A DNA stretch of 64,000 nucleotides from Dyella_B jejuensis. GTDB taxonomy: Bacteria > Pseudomonadota > Gammaproteobacteria > Xanthomonadales > Rhodanobacteraceae. Positions 45,301 through 53,748 of the stretch are shown here, piece by piece. Made by a program: the position numbers and the translations under genes. The DNA is taken from assembly GCF_044904675.1 (NCBI RefSeq), contig NZ_JADIKJ010000017.1, forward strand, positions 116,247-180,246, written 5' to 3'. Below the pieces are notes generated by a model. It was given only the letters and a program-made list of their open reading frames with translations. It had not been told where the DNA came from and did not search any database. Positions within the stretch are counted from its first letter, which is position 1. Each line of letters opens with the position of its first letter.

Positions 45301-45360
45301 GGAGCGGACCTGCTGCTGCCGGACGTCGCCGCGTTCGACATCAGCCGATTTACGACATAA
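42346..45360 (+). CDS. Fusion of GH65 disaccharide phosphorylase and beta-phosphoglucomutase
   Basis: The 1004-residue product joins two enzymes. Residues 1-790 are a GH65 phosphorylase: an N-terminal beta domain, then the (alpha/alpha)6 barrel with the general-acid glutamate in VTGPDEYTALVDNNYYTN (Glu505) and TSHGVHMAAMAGSW. Residues about 795-1004 are a HAD-family beta-phosphoglucomutase with FDLDGVIADT (Asp799, Asp801), SASRN and the VEDAAAGI motif. Together they would cleave an alpha-glucosyl disaccharide with phosphate to beta-glucose-1-phosphate and glucose, then make glucose-6-phosphate. Trehalose, maltose or kojibiose are possible substrates. No signal peptide. GTG at 42346 has AGGGGAG five bases before it; ATG at 42328 or 42376 are alternatives. 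Confidence 0.9.
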   Translation: MHRHEAPAIAMEPAYQVTADPWRLAHTHRPAESEQAKLESLFALANGTLGVRGGLEEGRSPSQGSFLTGVWERTPIEYHERFPGFARSTDTRIPVPDGVRIGVRLGEAPIDLGEGEWQAFEQALDLRTGCLERKLRWRSPTGVTLQIDAERIVPLHTPNLLCIRYRVTSIDYSGPITLESALVANNTAAEQGDDPRIGTRVSGGLSITASDADRTLASICQRTQNSSIRLASGQRHRAVRPNLAFARAIIEDGQGVQQHYAAELQPGDSVVLEKFVAYAWSRPEGGDTEASLLDTVATSLERALTLDFDAHRAEQARACEAFWQAADLQIDGDTAVEQALRFNLFHLLQSTGRDGSGSAAAKGLTGEGYEGHYFWDTEAFVLPVLALTSPEQARSMLQYRVNTLDRARNHAREMNHPVGALYAWRTISGDECSAYFPSGSAQYHINAAIAFAIRLYVDVTGDIDFLVRGGAEMLFETARLWHQVGYYNARRNNAFCICQVTGPDEYTALVDNNYYTNHMAQQHLRYAADVASQLGRERPHDYARIAASIDLSDREIAAWLGAADAMYLPVDPVLGIFPQDDDFLNKPRLPIAHPGEHGHRPLLLQLHPLTIYRHQVCKQADVLQAFVLAGHAIDKDSKRRNFDYYEAVTVHDSTLSASTFSIVAAEVGYARKAYNYFLDTLRVDIDNLHGNTSHGVHMAAMAGSWLSLAWGFGGLRPIDGRPAFAPVLPAAWNGYRFGIRWRDHHIRVEVDKERVTYALTQGAQLEILHRGATLALRAGQPVSVPLHALSQALKGVIFDLDGVIADTAIVHHAAWKKLAAEIGLPFDDNVGERLKGVDRRGSLDILLEHAPHAYSEDEKEALAARKNDYYRQQIESFGPQNLLPGARAAVESVRRAGLKTALASASRNAPLLLERLGIADLFDYVVDANHISRAKPDPEIFLAAARGLGLAPGECLGVEDAAAGIASIHSAGMRAVGIGQAQALAGADLLLPDVAAFDISRFTT

Positions 45361-45420
45361 GCGGCTAACAGGCGCGGTGACGCCGCGCCATCACATACGA
45401 ATCGTTGGGGAGAACGTTTG

Positions 45421-47979
45421 ATGAAGACCAAGCCATTAGCACGTGTAACGTTATCGGCGGCGATCGCGGCCACGCTCATGTCCGGCGCCGTGTATGCGCA
45501 GCAGGCGCCGAGCCCGGCGCCCGTCCCCGCCAATCCGCAAAACGCCGGCACGCAACCGCCGGCCAACGCTAATCCGCAGAGTTCTGCCGCGCAGCAGGCC
45601 AATGCCAAGAATGCAGCCACGTTGCAGCAAGTGGTCGTGACCGGTACCGCGACCCTCGGTGGCGTCAAGAAGATCGACGCAAGCTATTCGATCACCTCGC
45701 TCACCGCGGACCAGATCAAGGAAGCGAACCCCAAGAGCGCCGCCGACCTGCTGAAGGCGTCGCCCGGCGTGTTCCCGGAATCGTCCGGTGGCCAGACCGG
45801 CGCAAACATCGAAGTGGCCGGCTTCCCCGGTGGCGGCGATGCGCCGTATGTCAGCTTCCAGCTCAATGGTTCGCCGATCTTCGCGCAGTCCTCGCTGTCC
45901 TTCATGGACAACTCCTCGATGTTCCGGCTCGATGACACCATCGACCATGCGGAATTCGTGCAGGGCGGCCCGGCGGTGCTATACGGCAACGGGCAGCCGG
46001 GCCTGACCGCGAACTTCCTGCTCAAGGAAGGCACCGACGTGCCTTCGGGCGACATCGGCTTTACCTACGGCTCCGAAGGCATGGAGCGACTGGACGGCTT
46101 TCTGGGCTTCAAGGTGGCCGACGGCTGGTACGGCAGCATCGGCGGTTTCTGGCGCCGCTCCGACGGTGTGCGCAATCCGCAATTCCCGGCCGACAATGGC
46201 GGCCAGCTGACCGCCACACTGTCGCGCGACTGGGATAGCGGCTCGCTGATGTTCTACGCGCGCGCCCTGAAAGATCACAACCAGTTCGTTACCGATACGC
46301 CGATCCTCAACCCGGGCCGCGGCCAATACTCCGACTATCCCGGATTCAGCCCGCTGACCGGCACCTTCGGGAGCAAGGCCGATCAATACGAATTCATCCA
46401 GACCACGCCATGCGGCACCCCGGGTTGTACCCCGGGCGGTATTCCGGTGAACCTGGCCAAGGGGCGCGGTTCGGATATCCATGAATTCGGCGCCAACTTC
46501 GATTGGGATTTCGGCAATGGCCTGACCCTGTCGGACAAGCTGGGCTTCACCGGCGGCCAGATGAACACCATCTCGTTCTTCAGCACCGGCACCAATCCCG
46601 AATCGCTGGGCGACTATATTGCCGGCGCGGAAGCTGCCGACCCCACCATTGCGGGCCTGCCCGCCACCGCCACCTACACCAATGGGCAGACGGCCAGCAT
46701 GAACCAGCAGGTCACCACGCAAGGCCTGTGGTACGTGCACAAGCGCATCGCCTCGATCAGCAATGAGTTCCACATCAGCAAAGAGCTGTTCGATGGCAAT
46801 ACGTTGACGTTCGGCAATTACACCGCCGTCTACAGCGACCACGACACCTGGTATCTCGGCAACGAAATGCTGCTGCAGGCTCAGAACAACCCCAACCCGA
46901 TCGTGGTCGACCTCAGCAACGGCGACCAGCTGAGCAGTCCCCAAGGCTTCGTCACCGGCGCCACTTCCGGCGCGATCGGCGAACGCTGGAATGGCTTCAA
47001 CACCGCGTTCTTCCTGACCGATACCTGGAAGCTCGACAACTGGTTGTTCGACGGCGGCGTGCGTGTCGAACAGCAGCGCGCCAACGGCGGCATCGCCAAT
47101 ACGGCGACCGGCGACCTGGATGACAACCCGGCTACGCTCTACAACAACAACTCGCCGTATTTCGCCCCGGGCTTGAGCTACATCCATTACCAGAAGACCG
47201 CGCCGTCCTGGACCATCGGCGCCAACTACGAATTCGACCCGAACATGAGCGCCTACGTGCGCATCAATGACGGCGTGCATTTCCCTGGCTTCGACGATCT
47301 GCGCGGCTTGCCGGACACACCGGTACAGAAGATCCACAACATGGAAGTCGGCTTCAAGTACCAGGCTGACTGGGTATTCCTCGACGTCAACGCCTATCGC
47401 CGCCTGTTCTACAACGTGCCGTACACCATCACCCTGACCACCGGACAGTATTCGTTCGACTACGGTTCGGCCACCAAGGGCATCAACTTCAACACCACGT
47501 TCAAGCCGATCGAACACGTGACGATTGCCTTCGGCGGCGATTACATGGATGGCCATTACACCCACAACCAGGCCTGCACGCCGTATACGACCATCGACAA
47601 CATCCAGGCCTGCGCCAGCCTCGACGGCATGCAGTTGCAGCGCCAGCCGAAGTTCCAGGGGCGCGTCACCCCTGCCTACGACATGCCCACGAGCTGGGGC
47701 GACTTCAAGGTATGGCTGACGTATGAATACGTGGGCGACCGCTACGGCGACCTGATCGAACAACAGCCGCTGGGCCATTACTACGACCTCAGTTTCGGCG
47801 TGCGTGCCGACGTGGGACAACACTGGCAGTACAGCGTGCAAGGCACCAATCTCACCAACCAGATCGGCATCACCGAAGGCAACTCGCGCCTGTTCGGCTT
47901 TGCCAGCAGCAATGGCGTGATCCTGGCCCGCTCGATCGAAGGCCGCGAGGTGAACGGTCAAATCAAATACAACTTCTAA
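45421..47979 (+). CDS. TonB-dependent receptor of the sugar cluster
   Basis: The 852-residue product has a signal peptide ending near VYAQ, a Gln/Asn/Pro-rich linker (about 25-60) and a TonB-box-like LQQVVVTGTA. The plug domain includes QGGPAVLYGNGQPG near residue 185 and is followed by a beta-barrel with many tyrosines and asparagines, ending EVNGQIKYNF. It follows the GH65 fusion by about 60 bases and has GGGGAG eight bases before the ATG, so it is probably in the same operon. Position suggests import of an alpha-glucoside, but barrel sequence does not reveal the substrate. Confidence 0.9.
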   Translation: MKTKPLARVTLSAAIAATLMSGAVYAQQAPSPAPVPANPQNAGTQPPANANPQSSAAQQANAKNAATLQQVVVTGTATLGGVKKIDASYSITSLTADQIKEANPKSAADLLKASPGVFPESSGGQTGANIEVAGFPGGGDAPYVSFQLNGSPIFAQSSLSFMDNSSMFRLDDTIDHAEFVQGGPAVLYGNGQPGLTANFLLKEGTDVPSGDIGFTYGSEGMERLDGFLGFKVADGWYGSIGGFWRRSDGVRNPQFPADNGGQLTATLSRDWDSGSLMFYARALKDHNQFVTDTPILNPGRGQYSDYPGFSPLTGTFGSKADQYEFIQTTPCGTPGCTPGGIPVNLAKGRGSDIHEFGANFDWDFGNGLTLSDKLGFTGGQMNTISFFSTGTNPESLGDYIAGAEAADPTIAGLPATATYTNGQTASMNQQVTTQGLWYVHKRIASISNEFHISKELFDGNTLTFGNYTAVYSDHDTWYLGNEMLLQAQNNPNPIVVDLSNGDQLSSPQGFVTGATSGAIGERWNGFNTAFFLTDTWKLDNWLFDGGVRVEQQRANGGIANTATGDLDDNPATLYNNNSPYFAPGLSYIHYQKTAPSWTIGANYEFDPNMSAYVRINDGVHFPGFDDLRGLPDTPVQKIHNMEVGFKYQADWVFLDVNAYRRLFYNVPYTITLTTGQYSFDYGSATKGINFNTTFKPIEHVTIAFGGDYMDGHYTHNQACTPYTTIDNIQACASLDGMQLQRQPKFQGRVTPAYDMPTSWGDFKVWLTYEYVGDRYGDLIEQQPLGHYYDLSFGVRADVGQHWQYSVQGTNLTNQIGITEGNSRLFGFASSNGVILARSIEGREVNGQIKYNF

Positions 47980-48014
47980 GCAACGCCCGGACCTCGGCAT
48001 CGCAGCATGAATAA

Positions 48015-48060
48015 CGTTCGGCGCGCTCTCCGCGAAACATCCAGGGAAGCGCGCCGAACG
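48015..48060 (+). other. perfect 13-bp hairpin after the TonB receptor
   Basis: CGTTCGGCGCGCT at 48015-48027 pairs perfectly with AGCGCGCCGAACG at 48048-48060 across a 20-base loop. It starts 36 bases past the receptor stop. There is no T-tract, so it is not a standard terminator; it may stabilise the 3' end of the receptor mRNA or lower readthrough into the permease. Confidence 0.6.
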
Positions 48061-48112
48061 GCGATGCCAGTGCCGAACAATGTGTTAGCCGCCCTCCCCT
48101 CCCTGGGGCACC

Positions 48113-48141
48113 CATGGCCGGGGGCAAACTACCCGGCCATG
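48113..48141 (+). other. perfect 10-bp hairpin before the MFS gene
   Basis: CATGGCCGGG (48113-48122) and CCCGGCCATG (48132-48141) form a stem with a 9-base loop. A T-run (CTTTTTT, about 48189-48195) follows 50 bases later, too far for a terminator. The rest of the 314-base gap holds no supported gene. Confidence 0.5.
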
Positions 48142-48293
48142 GACTTTCCATACGAAGCAGGTTGTAAAGTGGACCGGACGGTCATGGTCTTTTTTCCAAG
48201 GACGCGCCCGTGCATGCACGGTTCGCCGATCCAAGGCGACGGTGACGATCATGTCCAGGCTCGTGCATTCACCAGCAAGCAGGTCGCCATGAC

Positions 48294-49538
48294 ATGAATC
48301 GATTCCGCATCATTGCCGCGCTGGCGTTGACGTACATGCTCTTCGCGATCCTGCTCAACAGCGTCGGCACGGTCATCCTGCAGTCGATCTACACCTTCGG
48401 CGTGGACAAGCCGCAGGCGAGCCTGCTGGAGTTGTTCAAGGATTTGCCGATTGCGATCACCTCTTTCCTGGTCGCGTCTTTTCTTCCCCTGCTCGGTTAC
48501 CGGCGCGCGATGATGATCGCACTGGGCATGGTTGCCTGCGCCTGTGTGCTGATGCCGCTCTTCCCGGGCTTCCACACCACGGAATTGCTGTTCACCTGCG
48601 TCGGCATTTCGTTCGCGCTGGTCAAGGTGGCGGTGTATTCGTCGATCGGCCTGCTGACCGGCGATCGCAGCGAGCATGGACGGCTCACCAATACGGTCGA
48701 GGGTCTTTTCATGGTGGGCGTGCTGCTCGCCGGCTGGCTGTTCAGCGCGTTCGTCGATCGCTCGGCACCGGCCGATCCTGCGTGGCTCAATGTGTACTGG
48801 GTGCTTGCCCTGGTCTGCTTGCTGGTGATCGTGCTGCTCGCCGTGTCGCGCCTGGACGAATCGGCGGCACATTCCAGGGAAACCAGGACCATGCATGGCT
48901 CGCTGCTGGAGATGCTGCATCTGTTCCTGCGGCCGCTGGTGTATGTGTTCCTCGCTTCGGCATTTCTTTATGTGCTGATCGAGCAGAGCTTCAGCACCTG
49001 GCTGCCGACGTTCAACAACGAGATTCTCAAGCTGCCGAACGCCATGAGCATCCAGCTTGCGACCATCCTGGCCGGCGCCTCGGCCATCGGTCGCCTTGCG
49101 GCGGGCCAGCTGTTGCGGCGCATACGCTGGTACGTACTGCTGAATATCTGCGTCGTCGGCATGGGCTTGCTGGTCACGCTGACCCTGCCGCTGGCGCAGG
49201 GCGTGACCGCACGCGCCGACGCAGGCTGGCTGAATGCACCGGTCGCCGCGTACCTGATTCCGCTGATCGGCCTGCTGATGGCGCCGATCTATCCGGTCAT
49301 CAATTCGGTGGCGCTCAGCTCGCTGCCCAAGCCTTCGCACGCGCCCATGACCGGCCTGATCGTGATCTTTTCCGCCCTGGGCGGCACGCTCGGCTCACGC
49401 ATCACGGCGATGGTCTTTTCGCGCTTCGACGGCATCCATGCGTTCTATTTCTCGCTGCTGCCGATGCTGCTGATCCTGATCACGCTGTTTCTGTTCAAGC
49501 GCGAAACCGTGAAAGTCGCCGTCGAGCAAGGGGAATGA
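48294..49538 (+). CDS. MFS sugar permease
   Basis: The 414-residue product has about twelve membrane helices in two halves, with a hydrophilic centre near residues 195-210. It resembles FucP-like sugar:proton symporters of the major facilitator superfamily (GLIVIFSALGGTLGSRITAM, LAAGQLLRRIRWY). It sits between the TonB receptor and the GH65 hydrolases and probably carries the sugar across the inner membrane. The C-terminus is charged. Specificity cannot be read from sequence. Confidence 0.85.
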   Translation: MNRFRIIAALALTYMLFAILLNSVGTVILQSIYTFGVDKPQASLLELFKDLPIAITSFLVASFLPLLGYRRAMMIALGMVACACVLMPLFPGFHTTELLFTCVGISFALVKVAVYSSIGLLTGDRSEHGRLTNTVEGLFMVGVLLAGWLFSAFVDRSAPADPAWLNVYWVLALVCLLVIVLLAVSRLDESAAHSRETRTMHGSLLEMLHLFLRPLVYVFLASAFLYVLIEQSFSTWLPTFNNEILKLPNAMSIQLATILAGASAIGRLAAGQLLRRIRWYVLLNICVVGMGLLVTLTLPLAQGVTARADAGWLNAPVAAYLIPLIGLLMAPIYPVINSVALSSLPKPSHAPMTGLIVIFSALGGTLGSRITAMVFSRFDGIHAFYFSLLPMLLILITLFLFKRETVKVAVEQGE

Positions 49539-49541
49539 GAA

Positions 49542-51824
49542 GTGAGTAGAAGCTTGATCCGATTCATGCATCGATCATGGCCGCGTGCATGGCGACGCGC
49601 CTGGGTTGTCCTGCCGCTGCTCGCTCCCGGTTCGCCGCTGCTGGCCCAGGCCACCGATCCCGGCTTCGTGCTTACCGCGTCATCCGATCAGTTCGGCAGC
49701 TACTTTCCCGGCTACCTTGCGAACGGCTATTTCTCGACCATGACTTCGCCGCGCGGTACCGAACCGTCGCGGGCCTACATGGTCGCCTTCATGGATTACA
49801 GCAAGGATGACATTTCACGCCCGGCGGCGATCCCCGGCTGGAGCGAGATCGATTACAACCCAGGCGGCGGCTGGATCAACTCCACCCGGCTGGACAAGAA
49901 AATCTTCGCCGGCTATGCCCAGGCGCTGGATATGTACGACGGCACGCTCACCACGCGCTATCGCTTCGACTACGCCAACAAATCGACCGACGTAAAGGTC
50001 GTCACCTTCGTCAGCCAGGCCGACCATCATCTCGCCGCGACCCAGCTATCGATCACCCCGCACTTCGACGGCAGCGTGGAACTCACCTTTCCGATCCGCC
50101 TGTGGTCCGAACACCAGCCGCGCTTCCCGATCGGCAGCATGAGCGGCGACCAGATGATCGCGGCGGTGATCGCCAGCGGGCAGAACCTGGACAACAAGCC
50201 GATTCCCACGCCCGACCGCGCGCCGGTGTGGTATCCCGGCTACACGCAAGTGCTATCCAGCGACGGCGACACCCACGACTTGACGCTATGGCTCGATGGC
50301 CGCGCCAAACAGGGCCTGGAGATGGCCGAGGCGGCAGCGATCGAGCTGCCCAAGGGCCTGGCTATCGAGAACGTCAAGCTCGAGAAAACCGCCGAACTGT
50401 TGTCGCTGCATGTCATCGCCAAGGTCAGGAATGGAAATACCTATACCTTCAACAAGTATCTCGCCGCTTCCCGCCAGGATTGGGGCGGCGACGCCAACGC
50501 GGATGTCACGCTCGCCAAACAGGCGCGGCAGCGCGGCTTCGACAGCTTGCTGGCCCGGCACCAGGCTGCGTGGCATGAACTGTGGAAATCGGACATCGTG
50601 GTAGACGGCGATCCGCAAGTGCAGAAGGCGGTGCACTCCGATCTGTATTACCTGCTGTCCAACACCACGACAGGCACCGCGTGGCCGATGGGCGCCTGCG
50701 CGCTGACGCCGAACTACGCCGGCCATGCATTCTGGGACAGCGATTCATGGGTATTCCCGGCGCTGCTGCTGTTGCATCCGGAACGGGCCAAGCCCATCGT
50801 GATGTTCCGTCACCGCACCATGCAGCCCGCGCGCGAGCGCGCGATCCAGTATGGCGCCAAGGGCACGATGTATCCGTGGGAAGCCGATCCGCAGACCGGC
50901 GTGGACAACACGCCGCACTTTGCCTATGGCGTGTTCCGCGAGATCCACGTCAACGCCGACATCGCCATCGCGCAATGGCAGTATTACCTCGCCAGCGGCG
51001 ACAAGGCCTGGTTGAAACAGTACGGCTGGCCGGTAATCCGCGAGATCGCCCAGTTCTGGAGCAGCCGCGTGACCTACGACAAGGCGCAGGATCGCTACGA
51101 GATCCTGCATGTCACCTCACCCGACGAAGCCTACGACGACGTACCGAACGACTCGTTCACCAACGCCGCCGCGCGCAAGGCCTTGCAGATTGCCATCGAG
51201 GCTGCCAGGCAGGTTGGCGAACCGGCCGATCCGCAATGGGCGGCGATCGCGGCGAAGATGTACATCCCGTTCCTGGCCCAGGATCAGCGCCATCTCGATT
51301 TCGACGCTTCGGTACCGCACGACAAGATCACCTGGATGGGCTCCTCGCTGGTGTGGCTGATGTATCCCAACCTCGACCTTCCCATGTCGGACACGGTGCG
51401 GCGCAACGACTTCGACTTCCAGTTGCACGAACTGAAAGTGCATGGCGACGATCCCAACGAAATGATGATGGTGATGCTGGCCGTCGGCGCCTCCGAGCTG
51501 GGCGACGCGAAGAGCGCCGGCGACTGGATCCAGCGCAACCTGACCGGCTTTCTCAAGCCGCCGTTCAATGTGCGCACCGAGACCGTCGCCAATAACGCGG
51601 GCTACATCCTCGCCACCTCGGCCGGCTTCCTGCAAAGCATGCTGTATGGCCTGACCGGCCTGCGCATCGACGACAAGGGGCTGGACGCCGCCTATGCGCC
51701 GGTGCTGCCGCCAACGTGGAAATCGCTCACGCTCAAGCGCGTGAGCTTTCGCGGCCACCAGTACGATGTGACGGTCGAGCGTGACGCAAGCGGCAAGACC
51801 ACCTTGGTACGGCGACCGCTGTGA
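49542..51824 (+). CDS. Exported GH65-like alpha-glucosidase, copy A
   Basis: The 760-residue product starts with a signal peptide (LPLLAPGSPLLAQA) and has GH65-type domains: an N-terminal beta-sandwich (about 45-330), then the helical barrel with HAFWDSDSWVFPALLLL and the general-acid segment SPDEAYDDVPNDSFTN (Glu529). The segment NVRTETVANNAGY (Glu680) holds the likely second carboxylate of hydrolases. It resembles acid trehalase/PGGHG/kojibiose hydrolase-type members of GH65 rather than phosphorylases. GTG at 49542 has GGGGA seven bases upstream and starts 3 bases past the permease stop. It would act in the periplasm; the sugar is unknown. Confidence 0.85.
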   Translation: MSRSLIRFMHRSWPRAWRRAWVVLPLLAPGSPLLAQATDPGFVLTASSDQFGSYFPGYLANGYFSTMTSPRGTEPSRAYMVAFMDYSKDDISRPAAIPGWSEIDYNPGGGWINSTRLDKKIFAGYAQALDMYDGTLTTRYRFDYANKSTDVKVVTFVSQADHHLAATQLSITPHFDGSVELTFPIRLWSEHQPRFPIGSMSGDQMIAAVIASGQNLDNKPIPTPDRAPVWYPGYTQVLSSDGDTHDLTLWLDGRAKQGLEMAEAAAIELPKGLAIENVKLEKTAELLSLHVIAKVRNGNTYTFNKYLAASRQDWGGDANADVTLAKQARQRGFDSLLARHQAAWHELWKSDIVVDGDPQVQKAVHSDLYYLLSNTTTGTAWPMGACALTPNYAGHAFWDSDSWVFPALLLLHPERAKPIVMFRHRTMQPARERAIQYGAKGTMYPWEADPQTGVDNTPHFAYGVFREIHVNADIAIAQWQYYLASGDKAWLKQYGWPVIREIAQFWSSRVTYDKAQDRYEILHVTSPDEAYDDVPNDSFTNAAARKALQIAIEAARQVGEPADPQWAAIAAKMYIPFLAQDQRHLDFDASVPHDKITWMGSSLVWLMYPNLDLPMSDTVRRNDFDFQLHELKVHGDDPNEMMMVMLAVGASELGDAKSAGDWIQRNLTGFLKPPFNVRTETVANNAGYILATSAGFLQSMLYGLTGLRIDDKGLDAAYAPVLPPTWKSLTLKRVSFRGHQYDVTVERDASGKTTLVRRPL

Positions 51825-51915
51825 CAGGTGGACGCCATCGCCGCTTTCGGTCGCGCCGCACGCGGCGTCATCAGGCACGCTGCTACTTTCGTCCGATCGA
51901 TAGCTGCATACGCGC

Positions 51916-53748
51916 ATGAGCGATTCGACGCCCACTTTCCCGGCTACGCTGCTCGACGCGATGCGGCAGGTCGGCACGCTGCTGCAAGCCGGCGACCTGC
52001 GCCGCGCGCAGGATCGGCTTGAGTCGATCGTCGAGCACCATCCGGACTACGCCGAAGCATGGCGCCTGCTCGGCGGCGTCCGCCAGGCCTTCGGCGACCA
52101 CGAAAGCGCGGAGGCATTCCTGCGCAAGGCCATGGCGATCGATCCCGGCTGGGCGCCGACCTTCGCAACCTTGGGCGAACTGCTGCTCAACAGCGGCCGG
52201 CATGACGAAGCCGAGTCGCTCTTGCGCCGCGCCGCGCAGCGCCTGCCGCAAGCCGCCTTGTTGCTTGCACGCCATTGCAATGCCCAGCAGCGTCCGGCCG
52301 AAGCGCTCGCACTGGTCGCGCCGTTATGTGCGTCCGGCCAGGCCGATGCCGAATGGGTCACCCAACATGTCACGGCGCTGGCCGCGCTGGGACGCCAGCA
52401 CGAAGCGCTCGCGTTCTATCGTCGAGCGGCTGACGCTGCGCCCGACAGTCCGGCTGCGGCGCACGCGCTGGCGATCGCGCTCGGCGCTGCCGCCCTGCAT
52501 GCCGAAGCCGAACACGCAAGCAGTCACGCGCTGGCGCGCGGACACACCACCGCCGCCGTCTACTTCACCCATGCGAGCAACCTGGTCGCACTCGGCGATT
52601 TCGATCGCGCCGAAACGGCCCTGCGCGATTGCCTGCAACGCGAACCACGCCACATCGAGGCGCACAATCATCTCGCCCGGCTGGTATGGATGCGCACCGG
52701 CGATCATGCGCAAGCCATCGCGACGCTCGATCAGGCCTTGCAGGCATTCCCCGGCGATGACGCACTGCTTGCCGCGAAAGCCGCCGTGCTGCAAGGCGCG
52801 GGCGATGCGCGTGGCGCCTATGCAAGCCTGTCCGCGCAGGCTGCGCGCGCACAGGCCACGCCCGCCTTGCTGGTGCGCGCCGGACTGGCCGCGCTGGAAT
52901 TCGATCCGGACACGGCGCGGGCATTGGCCGAACGGGCGCTGCGCCTGTCGCCATCCGCCACGGCTGCGCGAAATCTGCTGGCCGCCGCCTTGCTCGGGGT
53001 CGGCGATGCGCGCGGAGCGTTACTGCATGTCGAGGCCTTGCGCGTCAACGCGCCCGACGATCAATACCTGATCGCACTCCAGACCACCGCCTGGCGCCTG
53101 CTTGGCGACGCGCGCTATGACCTGTTCTGCGATTACCCACAGCTGGTGCGGCAATACCTGCTGCAAACACCATCGGCGTGGCCGGACCTCGCCAGTTTCC
53201 TGGCCGAACTGAAAGACCGCCTCGAACGCCTGCATCCGCCGGATGGACATCCGCTGCTATTCCAATCGCTGCGCCACGGCACGGAAACTACCGAAGACCT
53301 GACCCGTCATGCCGATCCGCTGATCCGCGCGCTGTTCGAGGCATTCGATGCGCCGATCCGCGACTATCTCGCATACCTCGGCCATGGCGACGATCCGCTG
53401 CGGCGCCGCAATCGCAGCAGCTATCGTTTCAACGGCAGCTGGTCGGTGCGGCTGCGCCGCGCGGGTTATCACACCAGCCACGTGCATCCGCGTGGCTGGA
53501 TTTCCTCGGCCTGCTACGTGGACCTGCCCGACGGCATGGGCGATGCGTCCACGCCAGACGGCTGCCTTGCGTTCGGCGTACCCAGCGTGATGACGGTTCC
53601 TGCCTTGCAGGCCGAGCATGTAGTGCGGCCCGAAGCAGGCAGGCTGGTGTTGTTTCCATCTTATTTCTGGCACGGCACCGTGCCGTTCCACAGCGACCGG
53701 GCCCGGCTTACGGTCGCGTTCGACGTGATCCCGGGAGCATTGACATGA
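51916..53748 (+). CDS. TPR protein with 2OG-Fe(II) oxygenase-like domain
   Basis: The 610-residue product has tandem TPR-like helix pairs to about residue 380 (for example AEAWRLLGGVRQAFGDHESA and FDRAETALRDCLQREPRHIE), then a C-terminal domain like PF13759-type putative 2OG-Fe(II) oxygenases. It includes SYRFNGSWSVRLRR, HTSHVHPRGW with H519, H522, H524, and LFPSYFWHGTVPF with H586 followed by R597. No signal peptide is seen. It is coupled to the following GH65 gene by ATGA. The substrate is unknown; such proteins are often found near TonB receptors and the role here is open. Confidence 0.8.
   Translation: MSDSTPTFPATLLDAMRQVGTLLQAGDLRRAQDRLESIVEHHPDYAEAWRLLGGVRQAFGDHESAEAFLRKAMAIDPGWAPTFATLGELLLNSGRHDEAESLLRRAAQRLPQAALLLARHCNAQQRPAEALALVAPLCASGQADAEWVTQHVTALAALGRQHEALAFYRRAADAAPDSPAAAHALAIALGAAALHAEAEHASSHALARGHTTAAVYFTHASNLVALGDFDRAETALRDCLQREPRHIEAHNHLARLVWMRTGDHAQAIATLDQALQAFPGDDALLAAKAAVLQGAGDARGAYASLSAQAARAQATPALLVRAGLAALEFDPDTARALAERALRLSPSATAARNLLAAALLGVGDARGALLHVEALRVNAPDDQYLIALQTTAWRLLGDARYDLFCDYPQLVRQYLLQTPSAWPDLASFLAELKDRLERLHPPDGHPLLFQSLRHGTETTEDLTRHADPLIRALFEAFDAPIRDYLAYLGHGDDPLRRRNRSSYRFNGSWSVRLRRAGYHTSHVHPRGWISSACYVDLPDGMGDASTPDGCLAFGVPSVMTVPALQAEHVVRPEAGRLVLFPSYFWHGTVPFHSDRARLTVAFDVIPGALT

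Noticed and set aside
48007..48297. 96-codon frame in the gap before the MFS gene
   Set aside because: It runs through both hairpins, has no ribosome binding site and no recognisable protein features.
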